From Chloroflexota bacterium (GTDB lineage: Bacteria; Chloroflexota; UBA6077), in NCBI GenBank assembly GCA_021788565.1, contig JAJYKO010000027.1, forward strand, positions 1-16,926: a stretch of DNA of 16,926 nt. Reading direction: 5' to 3'. Below are positions 1 through 7,984 of the stretch, piece by piece (within the stretch, counting starts at the first letter, position 1; each line of letters begins with the position of its first letter). Position numbers and translations under genes: made by a program. Under the pieces are notes generated by a model. It made no database searches. It was not told where the DNA came from and saw only the letters and a program-made list of their open reading frames with translations.

Positions 1-2
1 GT

Positions 3-704
3 TCGATCCTGGCGCTGCTGGCAGTGCACTTCCTGCCGGCCTCGGTGGTCGGGATGGTCACCGCCACGAGCCCCCTCTGGCTTGCGCTGGCCGCCATCAT
101 CGCCTACAGGCCCGCCGACTTCGGGAAGACGCTGCTGGGGGCCGCCATCGCTCTGGCGGGGGTGGGATTGGTGCTGTTCCAGGATGGGGTGACGGCTGTC
201 CTGACCGGAGACGGATTGGACCCCCGGGGCATCGCGATTGCCCTGCTGCTCGCGGTCGTGATTGCCATGCAGGCGGCCTGGGGACGTCGAGTAATGACTG
301 GCAGGGATCCCGTAGTTGTGACCTGCGTGGGGTGCGGCTGGAGTATTCCCCCTCTCCTGGCCCTGGCGGCGGCCGAAGGCGGAGTAGGCAGCCTCCTGGT
401 GCTATCCGGCCCCACCCTGGCGATCGTCCTGTATCTCGGGGTTGGCTGTACGGCGCTGAACTTCACCCTCTTCAACGATGCCCTCAAGCGGGTGCCAGCC
501 GATCAAGCCGCAGCTTTCCAGTACCTGATACCGTTCATCAGCGCGCTCCTCGCCCACATCTTCCTCGGAGAAATCATCACCTGGTCACTGATGGCCGGAG
601 GCGTGGCCATCATCCTCGGCCTGGTCCTCACGCAGGAGCGCAGGAAGCCTTCAGACGTTCGTGGACGGGTGAAAGAGACTGCTGGCGAGCGTTACTGTCC
701 ATAG
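3..704 (+). CDS. EamA/DMT-family transporter, 3' part
   Basis: Partial gene that enters the window already open; the reading frame is continuous from position 3 to a TAG at 702-704. The protein is a string of hydrophobic helices with short loops (for example PLWLALAAIIAY and GAAIALAGVGLVLF) and ends in a short Arg/Lys-rich cytoplasmic tail. The residues VPADQAAAFQYLIPFISALL followed by FLGEIIT are typical of the second EamA repeat (drug/metabolite transporter superfamily; export of metabolites or amino acids across the inner membrane). The true start and the first helices lie upstream. The substrate cannot be told. A 180-bp gap separates it from the next gene, so it is probably not part of the nickel operon. 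Confidence 0.85.
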   Translation, partial: SILALLAVHFLPASVVGMVTATSPLWLALAAIIAYRPADFGKTLLGAAIALAGVGLVLFQDGVTAVLTGDGLDPRGIAIALLLAVVIAMQAAWGRRVMTGRDPVVVTCVGCGWSIPPLLALAAAEGGVGSLLVLSGPTLAIVLYLGVGCTALNFTLFNDALKRVPADQAAAFQYLIPFISALLAHIFLGEIITWSLMAGGVAIILGLVLTQERRKPSDVRGRVKETAGERYCP

Positions 705-822
705 CGCCCAGTTAGTCGTGACAAAGCATTAGGAGTCGGGCGCAGCGCTGGGATAATGGCATCCTTCTTGCACGCTCCAGATGCGGCCTTCCCGTTTCCA
801 GTCGGATTCCTGGCTCGCCCGA

Positions 823-838
823 TATTAGTGAAGTAATA
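823..838. promoter_or_regulatory. Inverted repeat upstream of the nickel-type ABC operon
   Basis: TATTA (823-827), six bases, then TAATA (834-838), in an otherwise GC-rich 180-bp leader, about 47 bp before the likely ATG at 885. Its placement suits an operator or a -10 region for the uptake operon. It does not match the NikR half-site I know (GTATGA). I see no convincing -35/-10 pair in 705-884 and no other gene there. Confidence 0.25.
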
Positions 839-884
839 CCCCTCCCTGCGTCGCGCGCTTGCCCGAGTAGTGCAGGACTGTGTA

Positions 885-1793
885 ATGGCAGCGACGTCAT
901 TGGCGAAGTTGACGGGGATCCGCGGCGGTGCCGCTCCACTTGACCGCCTCGCGCTCTTGTGGCGGCGATCGAGCACCGTACGCGTGGGCGTGCTGTTGCT
1001 CCTCGTTTGCGCCTCGATGGCCCTGGTGGGGCCGCTGCTGGTGCCCTACGCTCCCGATGCCTACGTGGGCGCCCCGCTCGAGCCACCCGGTCCCCATCAC
1101 CTGCTCGGTACGAATGACGTGGGCCAGGACCTGCTCAGCGGTCTCGTTAACGGTGCCAGGGTTTCAATGGCTGTCGGGTTGATCGCAGGGGCGGCGGGGC
1201 TGGCAGTCGCGCTGATGGTCGGTCTATCTGCCGGGACCATTGGCGGGCCAATCGACACAGTGACCATGCGGCTCGTCGACGTGCTGATGGCCTTGCCAAG
1301 CCTCCCGCTGATGATTGTCATTGCTGCCTTCCTGGGGCCGGGCCTCGCCAACGTCATCATCGTCATCGTCGCCCTCGCCTGGGTTCGCCCCGCCAGGGTC
1401 ATAAGGTCTCAGGTGCTTACGCTGCGCTCCCGGGGATACGTGCAGTCGGCACGGCTCATAGGCGGGGGCCATCTATATCTGATGAAGCGCCATCTCTTGC
1501 CTGCACTCGCACCGATCGCCGTGGCTGGATTCGTCACCATGGCGAGTCGCGCCGTGATCATGGAAGCTGCCCTCGCCTTTCTCGGGATAGGAGACCCGAC
1601 GATCCAGAGCTGGGGCATGATGATGCGCCACGCCCTGGACTACCGGGCGATCTACCTGACGCCCGCCTGGACCTGGTGGCTTCTGCCACCAGGCATCTGT
1701 CTGACACTGCTAATCGCCAGCCTGGCGATGCTGGGAACGGCGGCAGATTCATATGCCAACGCCAGAATGAATCACCCCCAGGGAGTCAGTTAG
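885..1793 (+). CDS. ABC transporter permease, NikC/DppC/OppC type
   Basis: Inner-membrane permease of a nickel/peptide (family 5) ABC importer, 302 aa, the usual length. An N-terminal TM (VGVLLLLVCASMALVGPLLV) is followed by the OppC signature HLLGTNDVGQDLLSGLVNGAR, several more TM helices, and an EAA loop (ARLIGGGHLYLMKRHLLPAL) that contacts the ATPase. I chose ATG 885 because AGGA lies 7 nt upstream; a GTG at 870 is in frame but has no Shine-Dalgarno. It is first in the operon, 3 nt before the ATPase gene. The family does not distinguish nickel from peptide; the nickel assignment comes from the neighbours. Confidence 0.88.
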   Translation: MAATSLAKLTGIRGGAAPLDRLALLWRRSSTVRVGVLLLLVCASMALVGPLLVPYAPDAYVGAPLEPPGPHHLLGTNDVGQDLLSGLVNGARVSMAVGLIAGAAGLAVALMVGLSAGTIGGPIDTVTMRLVDVLMALPSLPLMIVIAAFLGPGLANVIIVIVALAWVRPARVIRSQVLTLRSRGYVQSARLIGGGHLYLMKRHLLPALAPIAVAGFVTMASRAVIMEAALAFLGIGDPTIQSWGMMMRHALDYRAIYLTPAWTWWLLPPGICLTLLIASLAMLGTAADSYANARMNHPQGVS

Positions 1794-1796
1794 CCC

Positions 1797-3692
1797 GTGA
1801 GCCATGATGTCATTCGGACTGATCTAGCCATCGGCCAGGCGCCGAGACCGGGTATTCCGATGCTGGAGGTCAAGGATCTTGGCGTCCGCTATCGAACCCG
1901 CGGCGGTCAGGCGATCTCGGCCTTGAGGGGACTTTCATTCGAGTTGCGACAGGGCGAACTGCTCGGAATTGTCGGGGAAACGGGCAGCGGGAAGTCGACC
2001 CTCGCTCACACACTGCTAGGGTTGCTCACCAGGGCTGAGATCGACGGAGAGGTGTCGTACAGAGGACAGCCGCTGCCTCTCCACGACGAGGAGGCGATGC
2101 GCGAGATCCGCTGGCGCGAAATCGCCCTGGTCTTCCAGGTGGCGGGGACGGGCTTCGATCCCGTCTATCCCGTTGGGGACCAGATTCGCGAGCCGCTGCT
2201 GGCTCACCGCCGTTGCGGCCGAGACGAAGCGCGAGCCAGGGTGGCTCAGCTCTGGGAGGACGTGGGCCTGGAGGCCGGTCGCCTGAACAGCTACCCGCAT
2301 CAGCTCAGCGGCGGGGAGAAGAGGCTCGCGATGCTGGCCATGGCCCTCGTCTGCGATCCCGAACTGCTTATGCTGGACGAGCCGACCGCCGGGCTGGACT
2401 CCTTCACGCGCATCCGAGTCCTGTCGTTACTGAAAAGCCTGCAGCGCCGCCGGAAGCTGACCATGATAGTGATCACCCACACATTGTCCGACCTGGACAG
2501 GCTCGCCGAGAGAACCATGATCCTGTACGCGGGAAAGGCGGTCGAGATTGGCCCCACGCGCGAGGTGCTCACCGCGCCGCTGCACCCGTACAGCTGGGGG
2601 TTGCTGAATGCCTACCCGTCCATGCGTCGCGCCCGCGATCTGTGGGGTATTCGGGGCGACTCACCAGACCCCATCTGCCATCCCACAGGTTGTGCGTTCG
2701 CGCCGCGCTGCACTCAGGCCGAGGAATCGTGCTTCGTGGCCGCACCCGACCTCGCGCCCCACGATGGCCGCCTTGTCGCTTGCCACTTCGGCGGGCTACG
2801 AACCCTGTTGGAAGCACGGGGATTGAGCAATACATTCAGGGACCACGGCAAACCGCCGGTCTGCGCTGTACGCGAGGCCAGTCTGAGGCTGCTGGAGGGC
2901 GAGGTCGTCGCGCTGGTGGGACAGACAGGTAGCGGCAAGTCCACATTGGCCAGGCTGCTTGTGGGGCTAGCCGACGCGGACTGTGGCGAGGTGTTCCTGG
3001 AAGGACAGCCTTTGAGCGAGCTCTCCGGGCCTCGACTGAGGCGAGCCCAGAGGCGACTTCAGCTGATTTTCCAGGACCCGTTCGACGCCCTCAGCCCGCG
3101 CATGTCCGTCCTGGAACTGGTGCGCGAGCCCCTGGACATCCAGGGAGGCGGCTCCACGGAGGAGCGCAACGCGCAGGCCCGTGCGGCTATCGCGGAGGTG
3201 CGCCTGCCCACGACCGACGATTTTCTCGCCAAGCGCTCCCACGAACTCTCCGGTGGCCAGCTTCAGCGAGTGGCCATTGCCCGCGCCCTGGTGCTGAGAC
3301 CGAAGGTGCTCGTCGCCGACGAGCCGGTCTCCATGCTGGATGCCAGCGAGCAGGCAAGGCTGCTCAGGCTTCTCAAAGACCTGCAGAATGAGCGTGGCAT
3401 GGGGTTGTTGCTGATCTCCCACGACATAGCGCTGGTGCGGAAGGTTGCCGACCGAATTCTGGTGATGGAGAAGGGTGTGATTGTAGAGGAGGGTCCAGCC
3501 GACCGCGTGATTAACGCTCCCCGTCATCCCTACACGGTTCAACTGCTGGCGGCGGCGTATGCGACGGCTGAAGAAGGCGGCGAGGTCGACATAAGGGAGC
3601 AACCTGGTGCAACGATGGAGCCCGATGGCGACGGTAGATTGCGCGGGAAAGGAGCAGTTGATGGACTGGAACCTACCTTTCGGGAGGCGTAG
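1797..3692 (+). CDS. Fused two-domain ABC ATPase (NikD-NikE / DppD-DppF type)
   Basis: A single 631-aa protein carrying both ATPases of a family 5 importer. Domain 1: Walker A GETGSGKST (about residues 60-68), signature LSGGEKR, Walker B LLMLDEPTAGLD, H-loop VITH, then the oligopeptide-type C-terminal region with a Cys pattern (CHPTGCAFAPRC and a later CHF). Domain 2: Walker A GQTGSGKST, Q-loop FQDPFDALSP, signature LSGGQLQR, Walker B VLVADEPVSMLD, H-loop ISHD, and ending with the RHPYTVQLL-type tail. Start is GTG 1797; upstream GGGAG is somewhat distant. The Cys-rich region of domain 1 may bind a metal or Fe-S cluster (inference). The 3' end overlaps the binding-protein gene by 32 bp, which suggests translational coupling. 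Confidence 0.9.
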   Translation: MSHDVIRTDLAIGQAPRPGIPMLEVKDLGVRYRTRGGQAISALRGLSFELRQGELLGIVGETGSGKSTLAHTLLGLLTRAEIDGEVSYRGQPLPLHDEEAMREIRWREIALVFQVAGTGFDPVYPVGDQIREPLLAHRRCGRDEARARVAQLWEDVGLEAGRLNSYPHQLSGGEKRLAMLAMALVCDPELLMLDEPTAGLDSFTRIRVLSLLKSLQRRRKLTMIVITHTLSDLDRLAERTMILYAGKAVEIGPTREVLTAPLHPYSWGLLNAYPSMRRARDLWGIRGDSPDPICHPTGCAFAPRCTQAEESCFVAAPDLAPHDGRLVACHFGGLRTLLEARGLSNTFRDHGKPPVCAVREASLRLLEGEVVALVGQTGSGKSTLARLLVGLADADCGEVFLEGQPLSELSGPRLRRAQRRLQLIFQDPFDALSPRMSVLELVREPLDIQGGGSTEERNAQARAAIAEVRLPTTDDFLAKRSHELSGGQLQRVAIARALVLRPKVLVADEPVSMLDASEQARLLRLLKDLQNERGMGLLLISHDIALVRKVADRILVMEKGVIVEEGPADRVINAPRHPYTVQLLAAAYATAEEGGEVDIREQPGATMEPDGDGRLRGKGAVDGLEPTFREA

Positions 3693-5355
3693 CTTGCTGA
3701 AGGCCGCCGGAGCTACCCTCGCTGCCTATCTTTTCAGCGGTTGCGCGCCGGCAGCGCCAACGTCCTCAATGGCCGTGAATCCCACTGCCGCGTCGAGCAA
3801 CGGGCCAGCCGGCGAAGGGCGGACGGTTCGACTGTTCGCAATGCAGGGTCAGGGCCTGTTCGAGGCGCCCAACCCATTCGGAAGTCGCACTGGGCCCGGT
3901 ATGATGCAGGCAAGCTATATTTTCGACGCCCTGCTCAGTCGCGACTCGACGGTCAATCCCATTCCATGGCTGGCAGAAAGCTGGTCGTCTTCGCCCGACG
4001 GCCTGGAATGGACGTTCAAGCTCCGTCCAGGAACGAAGTTCCAGGATGGTCACCCCCTGTCGCCAGAAGACGTGGAATTCTCATACGGCTATCTAGAATC
4101 TAACCCCTGCACCTATACCAGCACGATCTCCGGGGCAGTCAAAGACGTCAAAGCCGTCGACGAGCATACGATCAAAATGACGCTGAAGGCGCCCTACGCC
4201 CCCTTCCTCGTCAACGTCGCCGCTTCGGTACCGATCATTCCGAAGCACATCTGGTCAACCGTCACCGATCCCAAGAAATACACCGATCCCAAGGCCTTCA
4301 TCGGGAGCGGGCCGTACACCCTTGGGTCCATGAATCCATCCGACAGTAGCATGCTCTTCGCGGCTAATGACGGCTTCTGTCTCGGCAAGCCCTATGTGCA
4401 ACGGCTGGAGTTCATTCCGGCCGGCGACGAGTTCGTCGCGTTGAAGGCCGGCAAGCTGGACGCGGCCCTTCCGCTCCCGAGCAGCGCGGTGCCTCCGGAG
4501 GCCGTTGCTCCCTTCAAAGATGACCCGAAGTTCGGGATTCTTGAGGCCCCCGGCGAAGCGACAACGGCTCTGCACTTCAACCTTACCAGAGGAACGCCAT
4601 ACAATGACCTGTCCTTCCGCCAGGCGGTCATCTACGCCATCGACCGGCAGGAGATAGTCAACCGCGTCCTCGGCGGCGACGGTGACCCCGGTTCGCCCGG
4701 GTTCCTTCCTCCGATTAACCCCTTCTCGACAAAGGACGTCGAGCAGTACGCGTATAGTCCTCAGAAGGCGGCCGAACTACTGGACAAGGCCGGCTACCAG
4801 CTAAAGGATGGCCAACGTCAACGACCCGACGGCTCCCCGCTAACGATGCCGCTCCTGTTCGCGTCCAGCCTCGCCAGGGTAGCGGAGTTAGTCCGGACTC
4901 AGCTCTCCAAGGTTGGAGTCAGAGTAGATCTTCGGTCCAGCGACCCGGGCACCGCCAGCCAGCTCGAGAACGCCGGTAACTACGAGGTAGCCCTCGCCAC
5001 GTACGGCGGCCTGGGCAGCGACCCGGAGTTCATGAACCGAGTGTACGATAGCCCGGATCAGGCTCACCTGTGGTACAGGGCGTGGGGCTACAAGAGCGCG
5101 GAGTTCGACCGGCTGGCTCAAGCACAGCTGCGCACGCTCGATCAGGCAAGCCGGATGGATCTTGTGCGCCAGATGCAGCAGGTGGTCGCTCGGGACGTCC
5201 CCATGATGCCGTTGTACTATCCGAGGAGGTACGTCATCTACGTGAAAGCGGTATTCGACAACTGGTACTTCACACCGTTGTCGACTCCCCTGGCGCTGAA
5301 CAAGCAGGCTTTCGTGACGGGCAAGAAGACTGGGATCGCTATAAGGAACGACTAA
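3661..5355 (+). CDS. Family 5 extracellular solute-binding lipoprotein (NikA/DppA type)
   Basis: Binding protein of the importer, 564 aa. ATG 3661 is chosen because AAAGGAG sits 6 nt upstream; a longer in-frame start at 3607 would bury the signal peptide. The N-terminus has a Tat-like GRRSLLKAAG followed by a hydrophobic stretch and a lipobox FSGC (Cys 28), so it is probably exported and lipid-anchored outside the membrane. A Ser/Thr/Pro/Ala linker follows. The family 5 signature region (WLAESWSSSPDGLEWTFKLR, then FQDGHPLSPEDVEFSY) and later FRQAVIYAIDRQEIV are intact. The ligand is unknown: free peptides or a nickel chelate are both possible; nickel is inferred from the NicO, FmdE and hydrogenase context. 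Confidence 0.9.
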   Translation: MDWNLPFGRRSLLKAAGATLAAYLFSGCAPAAPTSSMAVNPTAASSNGPAGEGRTVRLFAMQGQGLFEAPNPFGSRTGPGMMQASYIFDALLSRDSTVNPIPWLAESWSSSPDGLEWTFKLRPGTKFQDGHPLSPEDVEFSYGYLESNPCTYTSTISGAVKDVKAVDEHTIKMTLKAPYAPFLVNVAASVPIIPKHIWSTVTDPKKYTDPKAFIGSGPYTLGSMNPSDSSMLFAANDGFCLGKPYVQRLEFIPAGDEFVALKAGKLDAALPLPSSAVPPEAVAPFKDDPKFGILEAPGEATTALHFNLTRGTPYNDLSFRQAVIYAIDRQEIVNRVLGGDGDPGSPGFLPPINPFSTKDVEQYAYSPQKAAELLDKAGYQLKDGQRQRPDGSPLTMPLLFASSLARVAELVRTQLSKVGVRVDLRSSDPGTASQLENAGNYEVALATYGGLGSDPEFMNRVYDSPDQAHLWYRAWGYKSAEFDRLAQAQLRTLDQASRMDLVRQMQQVVARDVPMMPLYYPRRYVIYVKAVFDNWYFTPLSTPLALNKQAFVTGKKTGIAIRND

Positions 5356-5416
5356 AGTGAAGCCAAGGGGGAATCTGAGTCCTTTCCGACCCGGAGTATG
5401 TGGGCCGGCTGGTAAC

Positions 5417-5444
5417 CGTCATCCCCGCTTTCGCGGGGATGACG
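5417..5444. repeat. Palindromic extragenic repeat (REP-like hairpin)
   Basis: Perfect 12-bp arms (CGTCATCCCCGC / GCGGGGATGACG) around the loop TTTC, in the 186-bp gap between the binding-protein and FmdE genes. A degenerate copy of the right arm follows (GCGGGAATGACGATGG, about 5453-5468). There is no T-run after the stem, so it is not a classical terminator; the form is that of dispersed repeats found in many copies in intergenic DNA. It might stabilise the upstream message or lower expression of the downstream genes. Confidence 0.75.
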
Positions 5445-5541
5445 ATGAGCAGCGCGGGAATGACGATGGGCCCGCGTTGGTCTTAGTGTGGCAATATGTC
5501 ACATGCTATTCGTTGGAATCGGGAGATGGGGAGGCAAGACC

Positions 5542-6162
5542 ATGACGACATCATTCGAGGCAACTTATCCGAAAGAGATTGAGCCCACAGTCCAGTTCCA
5601 CGGCCATTTTTGCCCTGGCATCTCCATCGGCATACGCGCAGCCCAGATCGCCCTGCGCGAAATCGGCCCGCACTCGAAGGACGAGGAGGTCGTGGCCATT
5701 GTGGAGACCGACATGTGTGCCGTTGACGCCATCCAGCAGATGGTAGGCTGCACATTCGGCAAGGGCAATCTGTTCCACCTGGACTACGGGAAGAATGCGT
5801 TCACCTTCATTCGCCGATCAGACAGCAAGGCAATCCGCGTGATGTGCCAGCCCAACATCTTCGGGAAGGATCCGGAGCGCGAGCAGTTGATGGCGAGGAT
5901 GGATGCCGGCAAGGCATCTCCCGAGGACCAGCGGCGCTTCGACCAGCTCCAGCGGCAGAGAGGCCTGGACATCTTGAAAGCGCCGGAGGATCAGCTGTTC
6001 ACCGTGAAGGCGGTCGATCCGGTCATGCCGTCCCACGCACGGCTCCGTCACTCCGTCGAGTGCGAGATATGCGGAGAGTCCACCATGGAGACCCGTACCC
6101 GCCGGATCAACAGGCAGATCGTTTGTCTTCCCTGCTTCCAGAAGCTGGACAGCCGGTTCTAA
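5542..6162 (+). CDS. FmdE-domain protein with C-terminal zinc-ribbon-like motif
   Basis: 206 aa, no signal peptide, so cytoplasmic. The N-terminal part is an FmdE domain (named after formylmethanofuran dehydrogenase subunit E) with FHGHFCPG (residues 19-26, Cys 24) and conserved Cys 59 and Cys 70. A helical, charged linker follows, then a CxxC...CxxC pair (C174, C177, C195, C198) like a zinc ribbon. ATG 5542 has GGGGAGG 7 nt upstream; a longer in-frame start at 5488 lacks this. It lies inside the ABC operon, 3 nt before the second permease. No formylmethanofuran dehydrogenase genes are here, so a role in metal binding or delivery linked to import is the best guess. Function not established. 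Confidence 0.85.
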   Translation: MTTSFEATYPKEIEPTVQFHGHFCPGISIGIRAAQIALREIGPHSKDEEVVAIVETDMCAVDAIQQMVGCTFGKGNLFHLDYGKNAFTFIRRSDSKAIRVMCQPNIFGKDPEREQLMARMDAGKASPEDQRRFDQLQRQRGLDILKAPEDQLFTVKAVDPVMPSHARLRHSVECEICGESTMETRTRRINRQIVCLPCFQKLDSRF

Positions 6163-6165
6163 GAG

Positions 6166-7176
6166 ATGGCGACGGCGACACTATCGCGGACAGGGAATAC
6201 GCGATCCGGACGCCTCAATCGGTTGGGCGCCTTCCTGCTGACACTGCTCGCGGTGCTGACGCTTAACTTCCTGTTGCCCCGGGCGATGCCAGGCGACCCG
6301 ATCACCGCTCTGCTGGCCCCGAGCAACACCCAGGTCACGACCGATGACACCACGCGCGCTGCCCTGGAGCAGTACTACGGGTTGGACCAGCCGCTTTACG
6401 TGCAGTACGTGCGCTACCTGTTCGGCATTGTGACGGGCGATCTCGGCTGGTCCATCCGCCAACAGCAGCCGGTCTCTCAACTGATCGCCAGCCACCTGCC
6501 GTGGACCCTGGCCCTGACGGTACCAGCAATACTGCTCGCCTCCTTCGTGAGCCTTGTGGCTGGCGCCCACGCCGGTTGGAGGCGCGGCACCTGGGTGGAA
6601 CGCGGCCTCATTATGCTCTTCACCACGGTCCATACGGTGCCGGCGTTCTTCCTCGGGGCGCTGCTGTTGCTCCTGTTCGGGGTACAGCTTGGTTGGCTGC
6701 CGATCGCCGGGGCGCAGACGCCGTTTGCCAGCTGCGCCAACCTGTGGACCGCGGCGACGGACGTCATCCGGCACTTGCTGCTGCCGGTGGCCGTCCTAAC
6801 CCTGGAGATGCTAGGGGGGCAGTTTTTGCTGATGCGGAACAGCGTAACCACGGTGCTGGGCGAGGATTTTATGCTGGTCGCTCGAGCAAAAGGTCTCAGC
6901 GCACGGCGGCTCAAGTACTGCCATGCAGCGCGAAACGCGCTTCTGCCGTTCGTCACTGCCCTTTCCATGCAGCTTGGGACCGCGGTGTCTGGTGCCATCG
7001 TCGTCGAGACCCTCTTCACATATCCGGGAATGGGCTTGCTTACCTTTCAGGCGGTGTCGGTTCGAGACTATCCAGTGCTCCAGGGGGTGTTCCTGGTCAC
7101 GTCCGTAGCTGTGCTAGCCGCCAATCAAGGGATCGACCTTCTGTACGCGCGTCTCGACCCGCGGGTCGAGACCTAA
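6166..7176 (+). CDS. ABC transporter permease, NikB/DppB/OppB type
   Basis: Second permease of the importer, 336 aa, normal length. The N-terminus has TM1 (LGAFLLTLLAVLTLNFLLPR) followed by MPGDPITALL and the OppB-like YGLDQPLYVQYVRYLFGIVTGDLGWS. Further TM helices follow, with an EAA loop (ARAKGLSARRLKYCHAARNA) and a terminal LYARLDPRV, the usual end of this family. ATG 6166 is 3 nt after the FmdE stop. The two permease genes are split by the ATPase, binding-protein and FmdE genes, a less common order than nikABCDE. Confidence 0.9.
   Translation: MATATLSRTGNTRSGRLNRLGAFLLTLLAVLTLNFLLPRAMPGDPITALLAPSNTQVTTDDTTRAALEQYYGLDQPLYVQYVRYLFGIVTGDLGWSIRQQQPVSQLIASHLPWTLALTVPAILLASFVSLVAGAHAGWRRGTWVERGLIMLFTTVHTVPAFFLGALLLLLFGVQLGWLPIAGAQTPFASCANLWTAATDVIRHLLLPVAVLTLEMLGGQFLLMRNSVTTVLGEDFMLVARAKGLSARRLKYCHAARNALLPFVTALSMQLGTAVSGAIVVETLFTYPGMGLLTFQAVSVRDYPVLQGVFLVTSVAVLAANQGIDLLYARLDPRVET
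7151..7172. repeat. Perfect 22-bp palindrome at the 3' end of the second permease gene
   Basis: GTCTCGACCCG followed directly by its exact reverse complement CGGGTCGAGAC; no loop bases. It covers the last codons of the permease (LDPRVET) and ends just before the stop. As RNA it could form a hairpin; as DNA it could be a protein site. The coding constraint from the conserved LDPRV end accounts for only part of it. Confidence 0.7.
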
Positions 7177-7179
7177 AGG

Positions 7180-7199
7180 GACGGCGGAGCTCTGCCGTC
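7180..7199. repeat. Hairpin in the permease-nicO gap
   Basis: GACGGC (7180-7185) pairs with GCCGTC (7194-7199); the 8-base loop contains GAGCTC, so the whole 20 bp is a palindrome apart from one mismatched pair. It lies 7 bp after the 22-bp palindrome and 23 bp before the nicO start. No T-run follows, so it is not a clear terminator; it could dampen nicO expression or protect the upstream message. Confidence 0.5.
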
Positions 7200-7222
7200 T
7201 GGCTGGTTCGAGAGGGTGACAA

Positions 7223-7984
7223 TTGAACGCGATGATCCTCTTGTCGGCGCTCGTTCTGGGAGGGCTCCACGCCATAGAGCCCGGCCATGGCAAGACCGTC
7301 GTGGCGGCCTACCTTGTGGGTTCGAGGGGGAGGGTGTCGGACGCGGTCATCCTGGGTGGAGTCGTCACCTTCACACACACGTCCAGCGTGATAGTGCTCG
7401 GCCTCCTCACGGCCCTAGCAGGGGCCTACCTGGTGCCAGAGACAGTGCACCGGGGGCTGGAGGTCATCTCTGGTCTGCTGGTGGTGGGCGTAGGGCTATG
7501 GATGGTCTGGACCCGCATGGTTCGGGGCCAGTCCGCCCACGGCCACACGCATGGACCGCATGGCGAGCACTTGCAGGAGCAGGAGCACGGTCATACCGAC
7601 GCTCAGGTTCACCAACATTCTCACGACAGTGTGAGCTTCGCCAGGCGGGAACGGGCCACGCTGGGGGGACTTGTGGCCCTGGGGATCTCCGGAGGGATGG
7701 TTCCATGCCCCGCGGCGCTGGCCTTGCTCCTGGCCGCCGTCGCCCTGGGCGACGTCCTGGCTGGGGTGTCGCTTGTGATCATCTTCAGCCTTGGGCTGGC
7801 GGCGGTCCTCATCGCGATCGGGATAATGCTCGTCAAGAGCGCCGACCTCGCCGGACGTCGTCTCCCCGCTGTGTTCGGCGAACATGGCGGTTTCGCCCGC
7901 TGGGCAGGGTCCGCCAGCGCCGTCGTCGTGACGCTGTTGGGCATCGGGATGACCGTGCGCGCAGCGGTAGACTGGCTATCCTAG
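7223..7984 (+). CDS. NicO-family nickel/cobalt transporter with His-rich loop
   Basis: 253 aa, inner-membrane protein of the NicO/RcnA/UreH group. The N-terminus carries HAIEPGHGKT (residues 16-25), a family metal motif, in the first helix region. THTSSV follows in the next helix. A His-rich cytoplasmic or periplasmic loop spans residues 106-134 with about ten His. The second half repeats the pattern with ISGGMVPCPAALALLL. Start TTG 7223 has AGAGGG 6 nt upstream; an ATG at 7232 is in frame but too far from that site. It can move Ni2+ or Co2+; direction (import or export) cannot be told from sequence. Next to a hydrogenase operon, nickel import is more likely. Its stop overlaps the end of the convergent CooC-like gene by 9 bp. 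Confidence 0.88.
   Translation: MNAMILLSALVLGGLHAIEPGHGKTVVAAYLVGSRGRVSDAVILGGVVTFTHTSSVIVLGLLTALAGAYLVPETVHRGLEVISGLLVVGVGLWMVWTRMVRGQSAHGHTHGPHGEHLQEQEHGHTDAQVHQHSHDSVSFARRERATLGGLVALGISGGMVPCPAALALLLAAVALGDVLAGVSLVIIFSLGLAAVLIAIGIMLVKSADLAGRRLPAVFGEHGGFARWAGSASAVVVTLLGIGMTVRAAVDWLS

Noticed and set aside
823..838. NikR operator upstream of the nickel operon
   Set aside because: The inverted repeat does not match the GTATGA/TCATAC half-sites or their 16-bp spacing; kept only as a generic inverted repeat.
5417..5444. Rho-independent terminator between the binding-protein and FmdE genes
   Set aside because: The stem is strong but no T-run follows, and the second permease lies downstream in the same operon.
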